A DNA stretch of 64,000 nucleotides from Ceratotherium simum simum (GCF_000283155.1 NW_004454175.1:6172174-6236173); one strand, 5' to 3'; shown: positions 35,500-49,039, numbered from the stretch's first letter. The notes: generated by a model not told the origin, from the letters alone. Translations and numbers: made by a program.

Positions 35500-37180
35500 C
35501 AATCTAAAGCACCCACCACTTATGTATTAGCAGCTGCAGCTAAAGAGACTGACGTCTCTGGGGGACTCCCAGAGGGGAGACAGCCAGAGAAGGGGAGCCC
35601 CACGTGCTAGATATAAACTCTCCCAGATCTCTGACTACCCCTGAAACAACACATGTACTCGAGTCCTGCTAAGGATTAAAGAACTGAACTGGGATGTGAA
35701 CAGCTGCCCAAGAGACAGAATTTGCCATTTAAGTCTAATCAAGTTAACTGCCTAAAAAGTCACCACTCCTCAGAGGAATGTAACAGAATCCACAGTCTTA
35801 ACATAATGGTAACAATGTTCAGGATACAATTAAAAATAGCTCAACTTATCAGAAAACTAACCAGCCCAATCTTAAGAAAAAAGACAATCAAAGGAAACCA
35901 ACACTGAGACGACCCAGATGTCAGAGTTAGCAGACAAGGTTTTAAAGCATATTCAAAAGTGCAAAGGAAAACATGCTTGCAAGGAATAAAAACACAGAAC
36001 ATTGCAGCAAAACAAAAACAAAACACACATACAAAACCCAAAAAACAAAAAGACAAAAAAGAATCAAATTCTAGAACTGAAAAATATATGAAGTGAAAAA
36101 TTTACTGTATAGACTTAGCAAAATGGAGATAAAGCAAAGTAAATGAGCTTGAAAGATCACGAGAAACTATCCAATCTAAACAAAGAGACAAAAAATTTAA
36201 CAAACAGTACCAAGGACATGTGGAAAAACATCAAAAGGCCTCATATATGTATAACTAAAGTCCAAGAAGCAAACAGACAAAGAATGGGATAGAAAAAATA
36301 TTTCAAGAAATAACAGCCAAATTTTCCCGAAATTTGGTGAAAGATATAAACTTACAGATTCATGAGGCTCAGAAAATCCCAGGCAGAATAAATATAAAGA
36401 AAACCACGCTTACACACATAGTCATATATAGTAGTCAGTTATCAAACTGCTGAAAACCGAAGAGAAAGAGAAAATTCCGAGAGCAGCAAGAGAAAAAACC
36501 AATATATTTCAAACAGGAAAATAACAATTCAAATTACTGCTGACTTCTCATCAGAAACTAAGCAGACCAGAAACAGTGGAAAAATCTTTAAAGTGTTGAA
36601 AGATAAAACATTGTTAACCTAGAATTCCAGCAAAAATAATCTTAAGAATGAAGACAAAATAAAGATATTTACTGATTAAACACACAAACAAAAAACTAAG
36701 AAGATAAACTAAGAGAACATATCACCAGCAGACCTGCACTACAAGAAATGCTAAAGGAAGTTCCTCAGGCTGAAGGGAAATGATACCACAGGAAAATCTG
36801 GATTTTCAGAAAGGAATGAAGAACACTGAGAATGCTAACTTTCTCAGGAAACATAAAAGACTACTTTTTCTTTTATCTGAAATACATATGTTTGTTTAAA
36901 GCAAAAATTATATCTTAACGGGATATAGTGCATATAGATAGAGTCCATAGGATAAGTATGGCATACAGGATGAGGAACCAAAATGAACCTACATTAGGCA
37001 AGGTTTCTAAATTTTTTGTGAGGTCATACAATATCAACTCTAAAAAGCCTGTGAAAAGTTAAAGATATATATTGCATTCCCTAGACCAACGACTCAAAAA
37101 ATAATGTAAAAAAATATAGCTAGAAAGTCTAGAGATAAATTAAAACGGAATTTAAAAAAATATTTAAATAATTTTAAAAG
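35500..37180 (+). mobile_element. L1 fragment (old, 5' and ORF1-side region)
   Basis: A long A-rich plus-sense stretch with features of old L1 5' sequence: CACCACTCCTCAGAGGAATG, AAAAGGCCTCATATATGTAT, ATTCATGAGGCTCAGAAAATCC, AGAGCAGCAAGAGAAAAAAC, TAGAATTCCAGCAAAAATAAT, AGACCTGCACTACAAGAAATGC. No open frame of useful length remains. It is cut off where the next SINE begins. Confidence 0.7.
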
Positions 37181-37237
37181 GCAGGAAAGAAGGAACAGGA
37201 ACAAAAACCAGAGGGGACAAATAAAAAACAGACAAGA

Positions 37238-37463
37238 GGGCCGGCCCCGTGGCTTAGTGGTTGAGTGCGCGGGCTCTGCTGCTGGCGGCCCTGGTTCGGA
37301 TCCCCGGCGCGCCCCGACACACCGCACTGCTTCTCCGGCCATGCTGAGGCCACGTCCCACACACAGCAACTAGAAGGATGTGCAACCATCACGTACAACT
37401 ATCTACTGGGGCTTTGGGGAAAAAAAAAAAAAGAGTAGAATAAAATTAAAAAAAAAAAAAAAA
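37238..37463 (+). mobile_element. ERE SINE (CTATCTACTGGGGC subfamily)
   Basis: GGGCCGGCCCCGTGGCTTAG head, CTGGTTCGGATCCCCGG B-box region, AGCAACTAGAAGGATGTGCA, CTATCTACTGGGGC, then two A-runs split by GAGTAGAATAAAATT. It lacks the final GATGTTAGCTC block found in the copy at 952. Confidence 0.87.
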
Positions 37464-37827
37464 ACAAGATGGCAGATCTAAATCTAACTCTATAAATTAC
37501 ATCAAACATTACAGAACAAACACCTCTGATTAAAAACAGAAGCCACTCCCCCCTCACCTGAGGCGACACAACCCTGAAGGCGCAACCTTGTCTTGGGTGG
37601 ATTTTGGGCCCCACTTTCCTCCTCAGCAAGATGACTCTGACATACACACAAATTACACAACTCGGTTTTCAAAAGTTCTGTTTTTACAGCTAAAAATGTA
37701 TAGAGCCATAAAACTCAAAATTTTACTCAACTAACTTTTGCCCAAAGTCAATGGTATTTTTTTTTACCTGTACTATCATTACATCATTTCTAACATATCA
37801 CCTTTATCACCCAGCATTGCCTATACG

Positions 37828-37990
37828 TACACTCATTCAGCAACAAACAACATTTACTGCACTTCTATTATTTTGCCAAGCATCTTTCTAGGCACTGGGT
37901 AGACAGCAGAGAACAACCCTATCAAAATCCCCTGCCCACGCAGAGCTTACACTCTAGTTATAAGAAGGAAATCTATAATGCTTAGCAAAG
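37828..37990 (+). repeat. ancient interspersed repeat, family not assigned
   Basis: ACTCATTCAGCAACAAACAA, then TCTTTCTAGGCACTGGGTAG, then CACGCAGAGCTTACACTCTA is a familiar mammalian-wide repeat pattern. Confidence 0.5.
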
Positions 37991-38105
37991 CACTAAGCCA
38001 TTCACGCAAAGTGGCTGTTTGGGCTTTTAATGCACATGCCAGTTTCAGATCATTACTTAATAGTATAAAACTGGATCCCTAAGTCACTATGTTAAAAATA
38101 ATTTG

Positions 38106-38316
38106 GGGGCCAGCCTGATGGCATTCGCAGGTTCGAATCCCGGGCACAAACTGATGCACCGCTCACTAAGCCATGCTGTGGCAGCATCCCACACATAAAA
38201 TAGAGGAAGATGGGCATGGATATTAGCTCAGGGTCGATCTTCCTCAGCAAAAAGAGGAAAATTGGCAACAGATGTTAGCTCAGGGCTAGTCTTCCACATC
38301 AAAAAATAATAATAAT
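38106..38316 (+). mobile_element. ERE SINE with internal deletion of the tRNA head
   Basis: After GGGGCCAGCCTGATGGC it jumps straight to GCAGGTTCGAATCCCGGG, so about 35 bases including the A-box side are missing while the B box is perfect. Both tail blocks are present. Flanked by AATAATTTG (38097-38105 and 38317-38325). Confidence 0.85.
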
Positions 38317-38329
38317 AATAATTTGAATT

Positions 38330-39740
38330 ATGAAAACTTGCATGATAGGAGAGTTACTTGTACATATACTGGGGCCCACCTCACTTACTACAGCAGAAGA
38401 GGTGGGGGGGGCAGGAAAGCGGAACGCCTAAGCATGCTGGGTTTATGAAAGCATCCCCAAGGTAATTCCAATATCCAACTCTTCCCTATGTCTCCTCAGC
38501 TTTCCAATTCTGGATGAGAAACCTTGGTTCTCAATTTGTCTTAAATCATAAGTCACTCAGGTAAAAGACAGAGACTCTACAGCCCACCTACTTAATAGTG
38601 AAGAACTTAGACATAAATCATTTGGAAAGGGACATATAAATTCCAAATGTGTTAATCCTTAATAGCTCACTGGTAAGAAGCACATACATGCATGTAAAAG
38701 AATATCAATATCAGTCTTTTTTAAATCTGAGAAATTCTGGGCACAATTTATAGGGAGAAACTTCTCACTTGTAATGCACTGACCACACAGCACAGGTTCT
38801 TTGGAGTTTAGGATATAGGCCATGATAATTACAGCAATACTACCTACTGCAATATGATCACAAACACAAATATAAGCACAGAAATGGAGTCATCCAGATG
38901 ACAAAATACGTTCATAAAATGCTTTTATTATCCTTAAAATGAATATAAAACATGAAAAATTGAGAAAGGGAAAGAAGAGAAAAAACCTCCAACAACAGAG
39001 AAGTTCAGCCCTCCTAGGTAAACTAGATATAAATTTGATAATGATAAATGTTTCAATGATTACATACTTTTCAAGTTAAAAAAAAACTTTGATATACAAA
39101 GACTGAAATAACGTCTATAAAATATTTTTTGCCTGTAAGTTTAAATATGCTTATTAATTGGTGAGATCTGAAATATACTTTATGGAAAATTAAAAGCCTA
39201 GAGAACTGTCAATGCCCTTACTATCCATAATTTATTCTCACTCCCAGGATAATCAGTGACTAAGTCCTTACAAAACTGACAACGGTATTATACCTCAATA
39301 GATGATTCCACTCTCCTCTATTCTAATAATGTTGTTATATAAATTAATCAGAGTCACTTATTATCCACAGGAGTTTCTGCTTCTTCCTTATATTCACCTA
39401 AAGACCCCTTCTATAAACTAACATCAGGAATTGAATCACCCAAAAGGAACATCAAAAGAATCCACGTAAAAGACTCTACCTAGTACTCTTTACTATTTAC
39501 AGAGAATAAGCTGATGGATACTGCTGCCTTCATCACCACCACACATCACCTGTGACTGACCTCCAGGACTTTTTTGGTCCAGAAGCAGCAAACACTGAAG
39601 ACTATTTCTGTCTAAGACCATCAGATCAAGGCCCTTCTTCCTCTGATGCTAGAAGCCAGTGACTGTCATGCATATTTTTGTTCTTGATACTCTTGGTTAT
39701 ATATTCCCCTCTCTGCTCATTGAGGCTTCTAAATCAGCAC
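38330..39740. other. CWC22 intron 1 segment
   Basis: No element named. A G-rich run lies at about 38,400-38,412. Confidence 0.35.
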
Positions 39741-39950
39741 TGTACAGAACTTGCTGCATTGATGGAAGGGTTCATGTTCTGCATTGTCAATAGCCACTAC
39801 ACCAATACAATAGGCACTGGCCACATGTAGCTACTGAGCACTCCAAATGCACATAGTGGAACTGAGAAAATTAACCTTATTTGATTTTAACTAAGTTTAC
39901 ATTTAAATATGAAGAGCTAGTGGTTACCTTATTGGACAACACAACTGAAA
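39740..39950. mobile_element. non-autonomous hAT-type DNA transposon
   Basis: AGCACTGTACAGAACTTGCT, GGCCACATGTAGCTACTGAG, AGCTAGTGGTTACCTTATTG, GGACAACACAACTG: the same family as 3,938-4,165. Confidence 0.55.
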
Positions 39951-41840
39951 ATGATTAGTAGTCACTCCGGCCTTTTTGTCATGGTACTCCCAAGATCCTT
40001 GTTATTGACAGTCTCCAGATATGGTACTAATTAATTCTTCAGATACCAGCAAAGTAAAATAACTCATATCCAAATTAATGGAAAAAGTCATTTGGTTATT
40101 TTCTATGGAAGATTCAGATTATGGGAAATCAGGGAAAATATAATAATTTTCCTATGTTGTAATCACCAATGTGTAATCTCCAGGGCCTTAAATGCTGCTA
40201 TGCAGCTGCCATGATATCAAATGATCATTTAACATAAACAACAAAAGAACTTGGCACTAGAGATACTATTACCATCACAAACTTGACAGGCGATCATGAC
40301 CCACTGAACAACAGTGCAGCTATGGATTGATCACAACTCCTGAAGACAACGGTCTATCCTTCAGCATAGGATGAGTAACCAGAAGGGGTACTAATAAAAT
40401 GAAAAAACGGCTCTGATGGCAGCTATGAGGGGAGAGCTGACAACTGAAACAGAAACCGCAACTTGTAAAATGGATTCCACTAATTTGCAAAACAGGAAAA
40501 TTATGCCAGTCTAAGTCATGATGTACATCATGGACTATCTAAGGTCAAGTTACTTTTTCCAGTTAGTTCAGACCAATCTGTTCCAAAGTAAAACCACAAA
40601 ATGATGTCTGCATGGACTCGTGTGTTCTAAAGATATGACCATTTACTGTTCCAGCACCTCTCTAGTTTACAAATTCTGCCCAATCCCTACCAAGACCACC
40701 CAATGACTACCTCTAGTCTCACAAACTCTCTAAGCACCCTTCCTTAACCCCCACTTTTTGAGACACCCCATGATTCCCTATAGTATGCTTTCTCTCTTGC
40801 TGCAGCAAATTAATAAACTTAACTTTAACTACTAATTAGGTAAGTTACTGGTAATTTTGCATTGGTGGGTTTTAACACGCAAGACAAATGCACCAGTTTC
40901 TCCAACAATTTGATGGCATGGGAACAAAAAAAGAAAGAAAAAAGAGAGGGACAGTTGTTATAGAATAAAAGACTTAACAGACTTAACAAATGTAATGTGT
41001 GGACCTTGTTTAGATCCTGAGTTGAACAATCTGCCCAACTCTAAAATGGGATGTGTTTATACAGCAGAACATATGTGAACTTGAATTAAGCACTAACTCA
41101 ATTGACTAATACCCAGCCTTCCTTCTAAAAAGGATATGGGCTGAAGTTCTTATCTCTGCACAGGGGACAAAATAATGGAAGAGAACACTTTCCAATCCAG
41201 TAAGATTGTGAACTTGCTGACAATTATTATCATATTCACAGCATGGTTTTTGGGGTAGAAGAATGAGAATAGGGTGGGATTTGGACCCTCACAATTACTT
41301 AAATCCTTATAGATAACATATTTTCTACCCAAGAGAACTTATCTTAATACGTACTTGAAATAAGACTTATTTCAAAATCACCTGTTACCTAAATAGTGTG
41401 CCCAAGTTGATAATGGAGATAATCTAAGCTTTAAAGCCAATAATATACAAACTTTTTAAAAGCATTTTCCTCAACTACATAACATGTATTTCATTGAGAC
41501 AAGTCATTTTAAAATAATAAGATGATGAGTGTCCCAAAGCTGATGTGCAATGGTGAATGCAGGCTAATATCACTGTTCAAAACAGCCAATGGGAGGACTG
41601 TCAACATATACAGTCGCTCTGCAACAAACTAATTTACCATCTACACCTATAGATTCTACAGCACATTACAATTGATGGTGCTCAGGGCAAGCTGCCCCAG
41701 GAAGCACCACTCTGGTATGCAGATTATTTCGAGCTGAAGACAATAAGGACTCAGAGAGCTCAGGAAAAATATTTGAGTTTCCCCTCCCAAACTGCCTAAA
41801 GAATTTAAAATCAAAAAATCTGTTTTAGGAAGGGATTATT
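39951..41840. other. CWC22 intron 1 segment, possible LTR remnant
   Basis: About 40,560-40,890 looks LTR-like: pyrimidine-rich blocks, GCAGCAAATTAATAAACTTA as a possible polyadenylation region, then a short AT tail. I cannot assign limits. The rest is unassigned. Confidence 0.3.
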
Positions 41841-41844
41841 ATCA

Positions 41845-42371
41845 TGACTGCTATAAAAGATAATTTAGGATAGAGGTTACAATAGAAAAGGCACCAACAA
41901 GCCCATCTTATCGGGAGTTCTGTCTCTCTGGCCACATTCTTTGGATGGCCCTGCGAGGAGTTGTCAGACAATCATTTACAAGGGAAGTCTCCATTTGTAA
42001 AGGTATCTCCCTCTCTATATTGGGAAAAGGGGGGGGGGTGAGCTCATTTCTAGTAACTTATCAATGTGGAAGATGAGGCCTTGGGGCTGTATAATAAACC
42101 TTACTCTTGTTTACTGTGCTTTAGTGGTAATCTCCTGTAACTGACTCCCCCCACCCCCAAATCCTCCTTTGTCATTGGCTGAAAATGATATTTAAGACGA
42201 GAATTTCTGCTACTGTGTTGAGAAACGCAGTGTCCCTGCTTTCTCCCATGTATACATGTTATTAAACTTGGTATTATTTTCTCCTGCTAACCTGTCTTGT
42301 TGATTATTTGGCCAGCCAGAAGAACCTTAAGGGAAAGGGCAGAGGGAGATTCTCCCTCTTCCCCCGACACA
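41845..42371 (+). mobile_element. solo LTR with 4-bp target duplication
   Basis: It starts TGACTGCTATAAAAG and ends CCCCGACACA, and is flanked by ATCA on both sides (41841-41844 and 42372-42375). Near its end it has ATTAAA (about 42,261) as polyadenylation signal, followed by a U5-like stretch with GGCCAGCCAGAAGAACC. A 4-bp duplication fits a class I (gammaretrovirus-like) ERV. No internal genes remain, as after recombination between two LTRs. Confidence 0.65.
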
Positions 42372-42469
42372 ATCATGTTCCTGAGATCCAGAGATAAACT
42401 AATTAACTACATTTCCTGTTTTAGAAGTCAGAAATGTGTAGTTTAGAGTAAGATAACAATAACAACAGT

Positions 42470-42665
42470 AAATAATAAATTATTGCAGCCACAAAGACAC
42501 TATACTAGGTACTTCATTTATATATTCTCATTTAACCCTCATAATTTCCCTGCTGTAGTGATTTTTTAGGCTTACTTTTCAATGGGAGAACTCAGGTAAA
42601 AAGAATTGAAGCAATGTGTCCAAATAAATTATTGCCAGTAAATGGCAGAGCTAAAATTCAAAGGG
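42470..42665 (-). repeat. MIR
   Basis: Antisense MIR pattern: ACTAGGTACTTCATTTATAT, then CTCATTTAACCCTCATAATT, then CAGTAAATGGCAGAGCTAAA. Confidence 0.6.
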
Positions 42666-45600
42666 TTTATCTGATACCAAAACCATCTGACACTGCATCC
42701 CAATGAAAATGCCAACATTAATAAACTGATGCCAAATTGGTAGATTATAAAATGTAAACAGACACAGTCTCTACTGTCCAGAAAATTTTCCTATCCTAAA
42801 CGGATTCGTTCTTCTAAAGTTTCAGATAGCAAAGATTTTGATGTTAATATAATGAGGCCCTACTTCTTTTTAAACATGCATAATAATTTTAAGGATTCCT
42901 TTATTTAATTAGCATACCTAGAATTCACTGTGACCAGGTACAACAGGAGCAAATAAATCACCTGACTCTATTGTGCAACATTTAGCATACTCCTTGGCTA
43001 TCCTTCTTGGGTCTTAAACCTAGTTTCTGTTTTCAACCTACCTACACATACACACACACACACACACACACAGAGCAATTTTTTATGTATTTTATTTCAA
43101 ATTACCTTACTTACTTAAATTTAATGAGTTTTCTTTCTGATCAGTGTCATCTTTCCCCCTTCCACCCTTCAACCATCATCACCAAATAATTTTCTGGCAA
43201 TCAACTACAATCTGTTACATTTTCAAGTGCCAAAATGTAAGTGTGAAATGGACAATATTGTAAAGTAGATTGCTATTGCAGTTCTAAAAAAAATGCATAA
43301 AGTATTCCCATCGTCCAGATTTATACAGAATATGCCTGTAGGGAAATTCTGAGAGTTCAACATGTGCGTGCTTGATACTTAGACTAATTGGAAATTCCTG
43401 CAATGAGAGCAATTTATCTAGAGTTTATGGCTCTCGTTGCTCTTCTTAGCATCACTATGTGGATTTTACAATTATTAAATTTCTCTCTCCTTGTCACAAG
43501 TAAGCAACTCAGCAAAACCACACCTGCTCTCCCGAGCAAGGAGAATATTTTATAATAAAGAGATGTAGTTTAAAAATGATGATTTTTCCATCACTTTCAG
43601 CAAGCATCAGAAAACAAAATATTGAATAACATTTGAAAGAAGCACTGTAGACTATTAACTGGAAACTATGAAACTGTAAATTCTGCAATTATCTCAAAAA
43701 TTCAGAAAATGAGAAAATATTCAACTAATGGCTGAAATACACTGCTTTCTCGATTATTTCAATAGAACATTTCCACCATTGGCCCCTTAGGTGTCCTCAA
43801 CCCATGTTGGAGGAACTCACCGAAACACAGTATCACGAAATTGTTAAAAGAGAGTCAACAAAGTGGATTCCCTTTAGTTTGTTCTTCTGCATTCTACCTG
43901 GTAACAGCAGGCTTGGTAAACCTCAAACATTGTAACAGAGTGAAAAAAAACCAAACAACTTTAGTTGCCCAGTGGGGAAAATCATAATACTAAACAGTAT
44001 TCAAAATAAAAACTAGTTTAAATCCGTTCTAAATGCAAAAATGTAATGGAGGGAGGTGGTAATGGGATCCTCAGGAAAATCCCCAAACAGAACGCAAGCA
44101 GCCCCTGACCCTTCCAAACAGTGATTGTCCTTCTCAGGGACCAGACAGGAATAACAGACTGGCCACAGTTCTTAAGCATTAATGACAAGAGTGCTATGGC
44201 CTTTCCCTATCTGTACTCTTTTGTTTAAGAAAACTGCTTTCTTATTTTTTTCTTGCTGTTTTTTGGATATATATATACTGGTGAGAAATTTGCCCCATGA
44301 TATGCCATATAAGGAACAACGATGTTGTAATTTGATTTCATCATGGGTTCACAATTTCAAGAAAATAAAAGGACCAAAACACTCTTACCCCTTTCAGGAA
44401 AAGTCCAAATTGGAACTCATCATTTCCTCCATCCCACCTCAAACCAGCTCTTCCTCTAAGATATTACCTACAAAGCTCGCCAAGTGGCAATTTCCTTTTC
44501 CTCATTCCCAGTCAGTTACCAAATCTATAGATTCTACCTTCTCAGTTAACAGAGGTAGAATCAAATCTGTCCCTGCTTTTCTCCCCCATTCTCTCTGCTC
44601 TTGTATATAGAAGGTAGAGGGAAGGGTCCGTTTAGGGAAGATCCCATAAAAAGACTTAGTTTCATTTTAGAAGGCTGCAAATTGTTTCTGCCCTCTCTAG
44701 CAAGATTTCTCAGGTCTTTATCTCTAGGCTATAAGAACTTTCCCAACTTGCTCTAAAAATATAAATTACATATGTATAACACTAACTAGCAGCGTTCCAT
44801 TGTATTCCACCCACGCAGGGCAAAAGGATCCTTTACATATCTGCAAACTTGCCCACAGGGAAACCCAGGCCTTCAAATTAAAAGCACATCCCACTATGTT
44901 ATATTCAATACTATTCTATACTTTTCCAAATTTCCTTCTTTTAAGTTTTTAAATGGAAATTTTGTCTCAATGCCTACTGTATCAACAATCTGTCTCCATA
45001 CATTATTCTTTAATAGAACAGTTCTTCAGTAGCAGTCCCTGTAGTTACTGAACAGAAACAAATCCTAAGGGACATCTCTGCTGTTACTACACCCTTAATC
45101 ACTTGTACTTAAACCCTCCTAGGCCCACCTCATCTTGCCTTAGCTTCCCCATACATTCCTTGGTTCACAGCTCAGATGCCTGGTAACAGGATTTAACTTT
45201 TGTCACCAAACCCAGCATTTCATTCATTGAACAAATATTATGAGTTTTCTTGGTCTAGTGATTAAGCTAAATTTATAACGACAAATTTCACAATAAAGAG
45301 AAAACAAAACCTTAAATTTCAAACTGATACCATAACCCTCACCACTTAATACATGCCTTGTGGTAAAGAAATAGCTCCAGTGCTTCTAATCACCCGCTGA
45401 ATGCTTCCTCCTACATTCTGTCTTCAAGTTTGTATTTGTGCAGAAATCTCCTTTGTGAGGTTATAAAAATTGAAAAATTTTGTACAGGAAAACAGAACTA
45501 AAAAATGATGAGGCTGGAACCATACTGATACTCATATTAAACAGTGGTTCAGAAAAGCACTTACAGAGAAAATGAGGAAGTGGGAGGTTAAGAGAAAGAG

Positions 45601-46070
45601 CAGAATGGTCACAGTCTTTTTCTACTTTTTTACTTTACTCCCTATTCTTTGGAAACAAATTAAGGATAGAAGGTTAAAGGCAGTGTCTGTGTATGGTGGG
45701 GTGATATACATGTTAACCTGCACACAAGGCATTGAGGTCTGAGAGGTGAAGTTCCCATCCTCAGGTAGAGAAGAAAAGTCTAAGTGCTACAGTAATGTTA
45801 TCAAAACAACACTAGTGGAAAAGAGGTGCAACTAAGTGGGTCTGGGACATACAGAAAGAAACAGGTGGAAGCTGAATTCTGAAGGACACGTAGGGAAGGA
45901 GAGAAAGGTCATTTCCCACATGTAAAGGGGGAAAAGGTCATTCAGGCAATGAGATCAACATATGTAAAGGCTCAAAGACATAAAAGAATCTGGGGGACTC
46001 TAAGTTGTTTGAGTAAAGGGTACATACAGAAGATTGAACAGAAATGAGATGGAACATGAGGGATGCATGA
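42666..46070. other. CWC22 intron 1 segment, few features
   Basis: Contains the CA repeat at 43,040-43,074 and the longest open frame of the intron (44,182-44,610 plus, 142 codons, not recognised). The part at about 45,830-46,070 is ancient LINE-like. No exon evidence. Confidence 0.35.
43040..43074. repeat. CA dinucleotide microsatellite
   Basis: (CA)n run of about 16 units, interrupted once near its start; likely variable in length. Confidence 0.9.
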
Positions 46071-46074
46071 AGCT

Positions 46075-46200
46075 AAAACCTGGAAGACCTGGGATGAAAA
46101 CACTGGATCCTTTAAGTTCTTGGTCACTGCTATATATCCAGAACCCAGGACAGTTCCTGCCACTTATTAGGTTCCTATTCCCAAAACTAAATTAAAAAGG
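46075..46200 (+). repeat. LINE2 3' fragment
   Basis: AAGTTCTTGGTCACTGCTAT, then CCAGAACCCAGGACAGTTCC, then CACTTATTAGGTTCCTATT: a decayed L2 3' end. Confidence 0.4.
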
Positions 46201-47660
46201 GTGTGTGTGGACTTTTGATAATTATTCCTTTTTCTTCCTCCATAGAACTCCCTATAATGATATTCTGATGACTTCCTTACCAAGGCAGCCTCGTCCTACC
46301 TATCAACTCCTACTTCTAGGAACCAGCAAGCTGTTTGTCACCAATTGTATCAAGACAGCACTATCAGGTGACATTCCCCATCCGTCTTCACCCCAGGTTA
46401 ACCTGGAGAGCAGTTTGAACTAACCTCCCTATTGAGATGAAAAAAATACCAGTTCCTTAGCCACTTAGTGAACCACATTCTGTTTTAAAGACACTTGGAG
46501 GTATTGGACTCCACAGAAAAATTTATGAAGTAGCCCCTGGACACACAGCACTACATTCCACTACAGAGGCTCCTGTCACCAGGTCTAGAATAAAGCTGAC
46601 CTTAACTATCAGGGAAGGACTCACAGGATAACTTTTCATGTGGAAGTGCTGAACTCTGTCTAGCCTGATCCATTTATGAATTAGGCTTAAAGTCAGGTTA
46701 AAAATGAATCTCCACTGGGTCTCTCCCTCCCATTAGCTAACCTATTCTATAATCACAGGAACCTTTATGTCCCCAGGCCAAGGCAGCCCATACCACCTTG
46801 TTGGTATGTGTTCACTGGGAAAGATTTATTACCTTGACTATAATAGCAAAGGCCTGCTTTAATCTATTGCTTCCTCTCCTGATACACTATTTTTTAAAAA
46901 AAATGCTTTGAAAGTGTGCACTTTGTTGTAGGCATTGAAATGTCTCTTCCAATGTCCACTTGGGAAATGTATATACTGAGATAAGATATTTAGGCTACAG
47001 GTTTAGCAAGTCTGGAAGTATGCTGAAACTAATACTCCAGAGAAACTAATATGCTTTGTTCCACCACCCTCCCATGCTAGGAGTCTCACACTTAAACAGA
47101 AAAGTAGAGAAATGCAACAAAGAAGCCCTGCAAGTCATCAGCAGGATCAGCTATATTACCAAAAACCACTTCATTCTTAAACTAGCTCTAGGCCAGCGAT
47201 GACTTATACCAAGTTAAGGAATACACCAGGTACTACAAAATTTAGTCTAAATACAAGTGGGCAATAAACAGAAAATGTTCAAGTTAAGGCATGGGCATTA
47301 TAAATACCCAATGTTATCACTGTGTACTCTCGTAGGTGGTCTCAGGTACAACCAGCCACTGCAGATCACTTGGCAACGTACAATCATCAGGGAGGAGAGT
47401 TAACCTCTAACAATTCAGCAGCTGGGAAAACTGATCGAGCTAAAAAGGCTGGTTTAGGAAACACAGTTAAGTAGTTTAGGAAATGTCAGAATTCCAGAAG
47501 TGATTGGAGGTAAACTATCCAAAGCAGGGAAGGATGTGGTGGCATAGTAACAAGGAAATACTGGCTGGCCAAAGATCAAACATTTTGGAGCAAGGAAAAC
47601 AGCAAACCTGATCCTGGGGGTGGGAGTGAACCACAGTAGATCAGAAGGGGATGGGCTAGA
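46201..47660. other. CWC22 intron 1 segment
   Basis: No element or exon recognised. Confidence 0.35.
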
Positions 47661-47661
47661 A

Positions 47662-47850
47662 CAGTGGCTCTCAAACTAACTGGCATGAGAATCACGTGGA
47701 TGGTTTGGTAAAAAAGAAACTCATAGGCACCCCATTCCCCAGTTTCTGATTCAACAGGCCTGGGGTGGAGCCCAATAATTTACATTGCTAACAAGTTCCA
47801 TGGAGACATTGGTGCTGCTGATTCAGGACACTAGATTTGCAGAACCACTG
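47662..47850. mobile_element. MER5A-like hAT element
   Basis: It begins CAGTGGCTCTCAAACTAACT, contains GAGAATCACGTGGATGG, TTCTGATTCAACAGGCCTGG and AATTTACATTGCTAACAAGT, and ends GCAGAACCACTG, the inverted match of its start. Confidence 0.78.
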
Positions 47851-48029
47851 GACCAGGGTATCGGATCAACGTTCTCAGCCTCTGAAGTCTCAGGGCCCCA
47901 GCCAAATGAGGTGGGAAAGGCTCCATGAAGGCGGCATGGGCACTTAAAAGTGGAAGGGCAACATTCAGAACCAAAGAACAAGAACTGAGACTCAGAGAGA
48001 ATTCATCAACTCTTTCGCAGTAGTAACAA

Positions 48030-48185
48030 TAATATAATAGCTAACGCTGTATGCCAGGCACCGTGCACAGTGCCTTATATGTATTTTTCTTCATCCTCAA
48101 AACAACCCAGGTAGGTAGGTAGGTATTACTATTATCCACATTTTTCAGATGAGGAAGCTGAGACTACAGATGTTAGGTAACCTGC
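48030..48185 (-). repeat. MIR
   Basis: Antisense MIR: CAGTGCCTTATATGTATTTT, then AACCCAGGTAGGTAGG, then TTTTCAGATGAGGAAGCTGA. It includes a short GTAG tandem at 48,112-48,124. Confidence 0.72.
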
Positions 48186-49039
48186 CCCAAATGACAGACT
48201 TATTTAGTGCTGAACCAAGACTGGCATCTTCGCCTTAGTGGTCCATCACTCAGCACCAACAAAAGCAGGTCTCCTCCCACAGATGCTGCCTTGAGCAACG
48301 TTCTTGCGATCAAAACCACACTTTTAATGCCAATTCTAAATTCGCTTTTCCATGGTAGGATGACAATTGGGGTTTACTCCCGAGTTCACAGGCAATCCTA
48401 AAACAAACCAAATTTAAATATAGAAAAGGGAAAGGCAGGTTAACTTCCCTTCTGAAGCCCAAGTCTTCTTGTTTATCTATTTCTAGCCTGTAGACACCGA
48501 AAAAGGCAAAGGGAACTCTTATCGCACTTTCAATCACCTAATTCCGGCTTCTGGAACAGCTTTTCTGCAATTTTTTCCTTCTCTATTTACCTCAAAGATT
48601 TGTTGTGAGAATTAAGTGAAAATTGGTAAAGCAGTTTTCGCAGTTAGACCCAGTGAAATTAACTATTATATTACCGTTATATGCAAGTGTATTGTAGGAT
48701 CCGGAGCTCAATACAGCGGTGGAGACTGAAGACCCAAGTTTGTAAGTTACCATCGTATTGGAGGCAGATCAATTTAGGGAAGGACAAAGGATGACAAAGG
48801 AAGAGCACACATAATGCGGAACGAAGAGTTCTCAGGACTAACCACTAGGAAGCATCATTATTTACAGGACAAATGAATGAAAAAGAAAAGACTAATGAAA
48901 TTTTAAAGAAGCAGTCACAAGGATATTATGTCGGAAAGAGGCGCAAGAGCGGAACTTGCACTATTTTTTAATCAACTACAGTTCATTAATCCCATTCCCA
49001 TGACCTGGGGCCGGGCACTAAGAAAGGGGCCTTAAGAAG
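48186..49039. other. CWC22 intron 1, promoter-proximal part
   Basis: No element named. A weak MIR-like tail lies at about 48,585-48,640 (TTTGTTGTGAGAATTAAGTG). Confidence 0.35.

Noticed and set aside
44182..44610. 142-codon plus-strand open frame in intron 1
   Set aside because: Composition is Phe/Ser/Pro-rich and resembles no known family; no promoter, splice or poly-A context, and long frames of this size occur by chance in 64 kb.
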